Source: Gliomastix tumulicola
Lineage: Eukaryota; Ascomycota; Sordariomycetes; Hypocreales; Bionectriaceae
Assembly: GCA_001599755.1 (NCBI GenBank)
Contig: BCHX01000002.1
Span: 2,356,001-2,420,000, forward strand
Direction of reading: 5' to 3'
Length of the DNA stretch: 64,000 nt
Made by a program: the position numbers and the translations under genes. Positions 57,999-64,000 of the stretch are shown piece by piece. The stretch's first letter is position 1; every line of letters begins with the position of its first letter. Under the pieces are notes generated by a model. The model saw only the letters and a program-made list of their open reading frames with translations. It made no database searches and had not been told where the DNA came from.

Positions 57999-60665
57999 AT
58001 GGCTGGGTCGTCACTGCACAGCACCGCCCGCACTGTAGAATCCATCGCGCCGTCGCGTGTGACAGAGCATCCAGAAGAACTTGACCCCAAATTCATCATC
58101 GCGGTCGACTACGGCACAACGTACACTGGTGAGGAGGAACGAGAATTCTTCACTTTCAATGGTGCTGACATGGCTCCAGGCGTCGCATGGACGGTCGTAA
58201 ACTCTACCGAAGCTCCTACTCTGGAGAAAGTCCACGTCGTCTCGTTGTGGCCCGGCGCAAGAAACGAATCCAAGGTGCCCTCGACCTTTACCTACTCGGA
58301 CAGCAACGGCGTCTCCAACTGGGGCCACGGCATCGGCGACAACGCGCTCGTCCTCCGCTTGACCAAGCTCGACCTCGAGGTGCCGAATGTCGAGAAGGCG
58401 CTCAGGACCCTCGAGCAGACCGTGTCCGAGGCGAAGCTCCTGGCCAACCTGACGGGCCCCGGCGGCAGAGAACGCGACGTCCCGTACCATCTGACCCGCA
58501 CGAGCGAGGACATCATGACCGAGTACCTCAGGAACGTCTTCAGGGAGACGCTGAAGGACATAAGGAACCGCAACGACTTCATCAACGAGCCCCAGATACC
58601 AATCGATCTCGTCATCACGCACCCAGCCGTACGTTCTCCAAGCCCCCATTCATCTCTACCTTCTGTAGCGCCGCTCTGATGGAAAACGATAGCAATGGGA
58701 CTACCAAGCGCGCAATATCACCTTTCGAGCAGTCACGACGGCTTTCAAGGATGCCTTTACCAGTGTCAGCTACACTCCGGGTCCTGTGCGCCTTGCGACC
58801 GAGCCGGAGGCTTGTGCTCAATACCTCGTGAGGGAGGCTCAAGACAGAGGATCGCAACTGGACATGGGGAAGGTACGTTAGGTCTGCTCTCACATGGAAC
58901 CTCAATGAAAACAACGCTCATCCTTTCCTACCAGGGAGCGTGCTTCATTGTTGTCGACGCCGGCGGTGGCACGGTGGTAAGTCCTTCCCACTTGACGAGA
59001 AAGCATACGGAGTATCACTGACAAAGAGAACAGGATCTCGCCTCTTACCGTATTGATGAAGTGCCTCCGAGGTTTCGCATGACCAGAATCACAAACGTCT
59101 CAGGTATGTCCTCGACGGCGTGCCACTTGGCTCCAATAGCAGCCACCTATTTGAATCACAGCGACTAACACTCGGTCCTTAGGAGCGCAGTGCGGCGCAA
59201 CTCACATCGACGACTTCTTCCTCACCCAGTTCCTGCCCTCACGACTCAAGCGCGCAGACCGCGAAAGGTTCCTCAGCCACGGCGGCGCCGACACCGGACA
59301 TACAGGGAGGTCCCACCACATTCTCAAGGAGGAGGAGCGGCTCATCCTCGAGAGATTCCAGATCATCAAGCACCGCTTTGCGGGCAGAGGCTTGGAAGGG
59401 GGGCCCGATCCGTTAGACGACCAGTTGGCGCTTCCTGACAGCGCCGGAATCGCGGACAGCGAGAAGTACAACATCCACAACGGCCAGCTTGGCATCACAT
59501 GGTAAGCCGCCCATAAATATTGCCACAGGCGAGATTCGCTGACCAAACTCCCTAGTGATGATATGATGGAGTCGTTCAGAAAATGTGTCGAAGGAACCAA
59601 AAGTCTAGTCCAGAAACAAATCAATCAGATCATGCACAGCACGGGAGGGCGACGACCAGAGGTGAGCACTCTGTCTCTGATCCAACTCTCCCAAGCCTTC
59701 GGATCCAAAGACTGATGCATCCTACCCAGGCAATTTTTCTCTCGGGCGGACTGTCGAGAAATGAGTATTATCGGCGGTGCATCGGCACCTTAGCCACGCG
59801 GAACTACATGAAGTTCCAGCACGCCCAGCAGGGAAGTGACAGGTATTTCACCATGACACCGAGTGGAAGGCTCACCTGCGGGGAACCTTTATGCTGATTT
59901 TCCTGTGCGTCTATGTGCAGCTGGACGGCAGTTGCCAAAGGCGCCGTGCTCATGGGCATGGGTATCGACTGCGAGGAGCCCCCCGTCGGCATCGGCTGTC
60001 CGACAAATATCGGCGTCGTGGTATCTGCAAAGTACAAGCTTCACGAGCATGGCGGCGCCCAGTCTTACTTGGACTCCTTCAGCCAGGAAAACCGAGCCAC
60101 CGACCGCATTCACTGGATCTTTAGGGAAAACGACCTCATTATGCCCGATGGGATCGACAAGTCTGTGAGAATGCTGAGGAGCTTCAGACCCGACCAGGAC
60201 AAAGCCAGCATTTTGACCAACAAAGCCGGCACGGTGACCATCGTCACTGCCAACGGCGACGTGCCTGGACGCCTGAGCATGCAGGAGCTAATGCGGTTGA
60301 AGAGTGAGTCTCGCTTTGGATTCAGACCTGAGCCGCAGCTGACACATAGGTCCATGTTTACAGGTGCTTCCCCCAAGTCTTACGATATCAAGTACGACCT
60401 TGACAAGAAATACGGCCTTGACGTCTCGGAGAATAGTCTTGTGGAGAGCTCTGCAAAGAGCTTTGCGAAGAACATCCCGGGAAAGAAGAAGACGTACCAG
60501 CAGGTCCAGATGAGCGTGGACGTGTCCGTCACACGGTCCGAGGCAACAGTGAAGCTGAGGGTGCTTGCGACAAACGCCGCGGGGGAGACGGCGACGGAGC
60601 AGCACATCGACAGCATAGCAATCCTCTTCGAGGGGAGTATTGCCGTCGAGGGGACGAGTATGTAG
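57999..60665 (+). CDS. Fungal Hsp70-like actin-fold ATPase
   Basis: Ten exons: 57999-58128, 58180-58628, 58693-58872, 58935-58976, 59034-59103, 59183-59501, 59556-59661, 59730-59842, 59921-60303, 60364-60665, giving 697 residues. The Hsp70/actin nucleotide-binding motifs are present. Phosphate-1 is FIIAVDYGTTYTG, split by an in-frame 51-nt intron after GTTYTG and continuing VAW. The connecting motif is ATEPEACAQYL, phosphate-2 is FIVVDAGGGTVD (about 257-268), and adenosine is AIFLSGGLSRNE (about 433-444). There is no canonical substrate-binding domain and no EEVD end; the last 250 residues are beta-rich and fungal-specific. Proteins of this class are common in filamentous fungi and often lie near HET and NLR-type genes, but their function is mostly unknown. 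The last intron (60304-60363) is also in frame. Confidence 0.9.
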
Positions 60666-61658
60666 GCTAGGCAGCTAAGGAGGACTTCGAGTGTTTGTGA
60701 GACAAGCTAGTTAGCCAAGTTAGTCGGTCTACCAAACCGGGTCAAGTGTCTTGAGGTATTGTGAATGGCATGTGTGTGTGTCTCTTTCCGTGAAGGACCT
60801 AAGAATACCTACCTCACACCGAAAATTGCGGTGAAGTTGCGTCACAAGGTGCTTCTCTGAGGCACAGACATGCACAAACATGCAGAAGCACATTAATCCC
60901 AGGTCACAAGGACGCCTCACCGCAGCTGAATGAGCTACCATGCATACCAAGAGCAACGTGGACGAATCAAAGTCTTCTTCGAATAGGACTTCCGTGAAGC
61001 TCCGTCGCTTACAAAATGAGAAGAGAGGCCGTGAAGAGACCGTTCAGGTGATGATTGGTCGGATTATTGCACTTGATTCTGCATGTCTCGGTCCTTGCGG
61101 TGCAAGTGACATACCGCAAGCCCATGCATGACTAGCTTGGTCGCCTTACGCCTCCTGCCTCGTTTTCTCTCACTTACGGCCTTCTGGACCACACACCGCT
61201 TCTCTGAAAGCGCCTAAATTCAGCCGCAAATTGGGCTGCAACGACCTGAAACACGCTCCCAGGCAAAATGATCACGCGGGCGGGCTGAGGTGCGGCTAGG
61301 CTGAGCCCAGATCGGCAGGTAGAGCCTCTATCCACAGCCCGACTCTCACCGTCTGCCGGCGAGGACGCCTACCTGCCTAATAACACATGTGCTAAAGCAT
61401 GCAGTAGCTCAGCCGTGGCATCCCGCTGGGCGGTTTACTGCTCAGCCCGGGATCTGTGTCGGGCTCTGTGCATTCCTTTCCTGGGCCCCTGTGCGTGACC
61501 AAGTCTTAGATACTACCTACTGGCAATCGATTAATCTTCACCAGGGGCATTAGACGTGATTGATTCTAGAGAGATTTGACTCTCGCCGAAGACAGAACTC
61601 CATTGTTCTCCCTCCTCGAGTCACTACCAAATTGCTTGTCTCGTGTGTGGTTACAGCC
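60666..61658. promoter_or_regulatory. Intergenic region upstream of the single-pass membrane protein
   Basis: A 993-bp spacer. It has a short GT run (about 60771-60785) and, at 61314-61377, a 9-bp perfect inverted repeat (ggcaggtag / ctacctgcc) with a 46-nt spacer. Around it, GGCTGAGCC/GCTCAGCC-type words recur between 61280 and 61450. No gene was recognised. Confidence 0.4.
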
Positions 61659-62402
61659 ATGAACTCCTGGCACAATGTCAACTATCAAACTTACAATCGA
61701 ACGCTGTGGGTTCAGCTCATGAACAGCAGCACCCAAGATTGGAACGTCGGCTATCTCCCTCCACACGTATTCGTCCAGCCCAACGACACCTCTCGGCTCC
61801 CTGACGACGCTCTCATCCTGCGCAAAGCGGGCAAGACATTGATCGGCGGCAGCCCGATCGAACAGGTCGTCTTTGGCGCCATCGCAGGTCTCGTCATAGC
61901 CTGGGGTTTGGTATGGTCCATCTGGACGTGGAGGAACACTGGGTTCTTCATCCCAAAGTCTTCCGTCCCGGACGACGAAAGTCTCCTCACGGCAGCCGAG
62001 TTCACGCAGATCCTCCACGCGCGATACTACGATGGCATCAACACCCGCATCGAGATCTTCGACACCGACGACGAGGCCCACCGCGAACACCAGCAAGGCG
62101 GCCCCCCCGCGAAGGGGCCGGCGATCATCACGGCCGAGGATGTCGAGGCCGTCACGGCTCTCATGAGACACATGTACCAGATCAAGCTCAGCATCTGGGA
62201 TCTCGAGGACAGCCCGAACGTGGAGGACGAGAGGGAGCGCCTCAAGCACCAGAGCGAATCTGCGTGGGCCGAGGTTCAGCGCAAGGTCGGGCAGTTGAAG
62301 TTGGCGGAAGATTCGCTGAAGGGAGAGAAGCCAGAAGAGACGCGAGAAATGAGGAAGCATTTGCATCAGATTGTGACTACTGTGGAAGGCATCCCGAGTT
62401 AG
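61659..62402 (+). CDS. Single-pass membrane protein, function unknown
   Basis: A single exon of 247 residues from ATG 61659 (MNSWHNVNYQTYNRTLWVQL); upstream in-frame codons lack an ATG. The N-terminal 65 residues are polar, with N-x-S/T sites (NRT, NSS, NDT) that could be glycosylated. One membrane span lies at about residues 70-92 (VVFGAIAGLVIAWGLVWSIW). The cytosolic-looking remainder is acidic and helical (EVQRKVGQLKLAEDSLKGEKPEE), with possible coiled-coil character. There is no cleavable signal peptide. The gene is tail-to-tail with the unrecognised right-edge gene. Nothing indicates a specific role. Confidence 0.7.
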   Translation: MNSWHNVNYQTYNRTLWVQLMNSSTQDWNVGYLPPHVFVQPNDTSRLPDDALILRKAGKTLIGGSPIEQVVFGAIAGLVIAWGLVWSIWTWRNTGFFIPKSSVPDDESLLTAAEFTQILHARYYDGINTRIEIFDTDDEAHREHQQGGPPAKGPAIITAEDVEAVTALMRHMYQIKLSIWDLEDSPNVEDERERLKHQSESAWAEVQRKVGQLKLAEDSLKGEKPEETREMRKHLHQIVTTVEGIPS

Positions 62403-62559
62403 CGGTAGTTATGATGTATGAGAGACGCAGCTGCAAATGGAGGAGAGCGTATTTGGGATGGGATCGATGGATCGTTCGTTGGTGTATATTTATTTGAGTA
62501 AGACTGATTCCGCATTGGAGTAAATTCAGAAAAGAAATCCAGTAAAAACATTGCATTGC

Positions 62560-64000
62560 TCAAACATAATCATCCCCTTCCCTGCGTCGCCGAGGCCTCC
62601 GTCCAGTCGCAGTCGATGAGCTCCTGATCACATCAGCATCGTGCATGGGCGACGACCTTCCCATCGTCGCCGTCATGGTAGAGACTCTCCGCGACAGCGT
62701 CCGCCGCTGCTCCGTCAGCCTCCTGAATCCCTCCCTCGTGAATCCCAGACCAGCATCCGGGGACAGGTGCTCCTCGCCGTAGAGTATCCCCAGGCTCTTC
62801 TGCCACGACGCCCACGTCTCGTCCACGAGCGACTTGCTGCACCGCTCCGCCATGCCGGGCGGCAGGAGGCGCATCATGTGCATCAGCAGACGGGACCAGC
62901 AACGGTCGACCAGGCCGTTGCCAAACTGGACGCGCGGGCCGAGGAAGTTGGCGACGCGGACGCAGACCGGGTCGGTGTGCTCGCTCAGGCAGTTGCTGAG
63001 CTGACGGACGAACTCGTCGTCGCACGACGGCTTGAGCGAGGCGTCGATGCAGGCTTTGACAAGGTCCTGGGGCACGTCCCTGAGGCTGTGCAGGAGCTTG
63101 GTGCGGAGGATGGTGCGCACGGCGCCGATGTCGCGCTGGCACCAGATGGCGAACAGATCTGCCTCTGAAGGTGGGAGCTCTGTAGGCGGTAGTAATAGTG
63201 CTGCTGCTGCTGCTGCTGCTGCTGGAGGTGCTGCACGACTGACGAGCGGCCTTGAGGGAGCCAGCGGGACCGCCGTCGTGAACGATGGTAAAGGAGAGCC
63301 CACGATGGCGCTCAGTGCCGATACCGTCATGAACCGCGGCTGCTGGCAGCACAAAGATGCAATCCACTCGACGGGGGCCGGGCCTGCCATGGCGGCACGG
63401 TCAAACAGATCGAGCAGTCCGTCTAGCAGATACAGACCCTCGCCTAGCGGTAGCCCGTTCAACTGCTCGTACTCGCCGGGGAACGAGTATCGGAGGGTGC
63501 GGTGCGATCTTCCTGTCGTGTCCGGCCCCTCTAGCCTCCGTATGGGAAGAGTGTTGTATCGTCCGACCACATCGGACCGTGAGTCCCAGAGGTCGATCCG
63601 GCGAACGTCGGGCTTCCATGCGAGCAGGTAGGAAAATGTCTCGGTGGGCAGGACGAGAGAAAGGATCTCGGGATGGTCGATGAGACCGGCCGCGCCAGCA
63701 ACCAAGTTGTACAGTTTCGACCACTGGCAGGCATGCTGGAAGTGAAGGGCCCTTCTTTGGAAATATATGCTGTAGGAGCTGAGTCGGATCGCAGCCTCAA
63801 TGAGCGGCAGTGGGAGTAGCTCATCGATGCGACCCTTGGCAGAGCGGTGCAGCGCCGTCCATATGACGGGCATGTCCTGGAAGTCATCGCGCTTGCCGCG
63901 TCTGACCATGACGAAGAGCTCCTCCGCAGCCTCGATCTCGGCCTCGTCGCATATCCCATGTCGCGCTCGGTTGGCAAGCAGGATCACCTGCAGGTAGTAC
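62560..64000 (-). CDS. Unrecognised fungal protein, 3' part, running off the right edge
   Basis: The frame is open from the window edge to a TAA at 62560-62562; 479 residues are visible and the true start lies outside. Early sequence is helical (ILLANRARHGICDEAEIEAAEELFVMVRRGKRDDF). The middle includes WKPDVRRIDLWDSRSDVVGRYN and a Pro/Ala linker with about nine alanines encoded by a (CTG)n tract on the + strand at about 63199-63224. The later part is helical with four cysteines (IWCQRDIG, KACIDASLKPSC, NCLSE). The end is Arg-rich (GRRPRRRREGDD). I do not recognise a domain. It might be a non-LRR receptor-like or cytosolic scaffold, but that is a guess. Confidence 0.72.
   Translation of the reverse strand, partial: YYLQVILLANRARHGICDEAEIEAAEELFVMVRRGKRDDFQDMPVIWTALHRSAKGRIDELLPLPLIEAAIRLSSYSIYFQRRALHFQHACQWSKLYNLVAGAAGLIDHPEILSLVLPTETFSYLLAWKPDVRRIDLWDSRSDVVGRYNTLPIRRLEGPDTTGRSHRTLRYSFPGEYEQLNGLPLGEGLYLLDGLLDLFDRAAMAGPAPVEWIASLCCQQPRFMTVSALSAIVGSPLPSFTTAVPLAPSRPLVSRAAPPAAAAAAAALLLPPTELPPSEADLFAIWCQRDIGAVRTILRTKLLHSLRDVPQDLVKACIDASLKPSCDDEFVRQLSNCLSEHTDPVCVRVANFLGPRVQFGNGLVDRCWSRLLMHMMRLLPPGMAERCSKSLVDETWASWQKSLGILYGEEHLSPDAGLGFTREGFRRLTEQRRTLSRRVSTMTATMGRSSPMHDADVIRSSSTATGRRPRRRREGDDYV

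Noticed and set aside
1..64000. tRNA, rRNA, snRNA or CRISPR elements
   Set aside because: Scanning by eye for GTTCRA-type T-arms with matching stems and for regularly spaced direct repeats gave no acceptable candidate. A covariance-model search could not be run.

Overview
The window is a stretch of a filamentous ascomycete (Pezizomycotina) nuclear genome, most likely a Sordariomycete. The evidence is many short introns (about 40-100 nt) with GTRNGT donors and CTRAC-like branch sites, compact head-to-head and tail-to-tail gene pairs, and fungus-specific families (HET, STAND/NACHT-like, DUF7025 AAA ATPase, Msb1/Mug8 domain, fungal Hsp70-like). Exon joins were worked out by hand from splice signals and reading phase. 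For every complete spliced gene the joined length is a multiple of three, which supports the models, but no transcript data were available.

Left part (1-33 kb) is mainly a housekeeping block. In order: the 3' end of a conserved hypothetical gene (+); a DUF7025 AAA+ ATPase (-); a STAND-like protein with degenerate nucleotide-binding motifs (+); hrd3/SEL1L of ER-associated degradation (-); ung1 uracil-DNA glycosylase (+); an Msb1/Mug8-domain morphogenesis protein (+); a DUF726 (Mil1/TMCO4-type) lipase-like membrane protein (-); the G-patch ribosome-biogenesis factor tma23 (+); tRNA-His guanylyltransferase thg1 (-); the COMPASS subunit swd1 (+); and rpb1, the largest subunit of RNA polymerase II (+). 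hrd3/ung1, mil1/tma23 and thg1/swd1 are divergent pairs with short shared promoter regions.

Middle part (33.1-44.4 kb) is 11 kb with almost no coding capacity. It holds microsatellites, a TATA-driven cysteine-rich mini-gene of 53 codons at about 37 kb (-), and a long upstream region leading to a TATA-driven 97-codon conserved small protein at 44.4 kb (+).

Right part (45-64 kb) is accessory: an F-box protein (-), an EHN-type epoxide hydrolase (+), a HET-domain protein (+), a truncated F-box relic (-), a multi-pass membrane protein (-), a large coiled-coil protein (-), a fungal Hsp70-like ATPase (+), a single-pass membrane protein (+) and the 3' part of an unrecognised gene running off the right edge (-). 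The epoxide hydrolase gene is flanked in direct orientation by two diverged copies of an about 355-bp sequence. One copy is its own promoter. The other supplies the upstream region, and apparently the start codon, of the HET gene.

No tRNA, rRNA, CRISPR array or intact transposon was recognised. No AT-rich RIP-like islands were seen.
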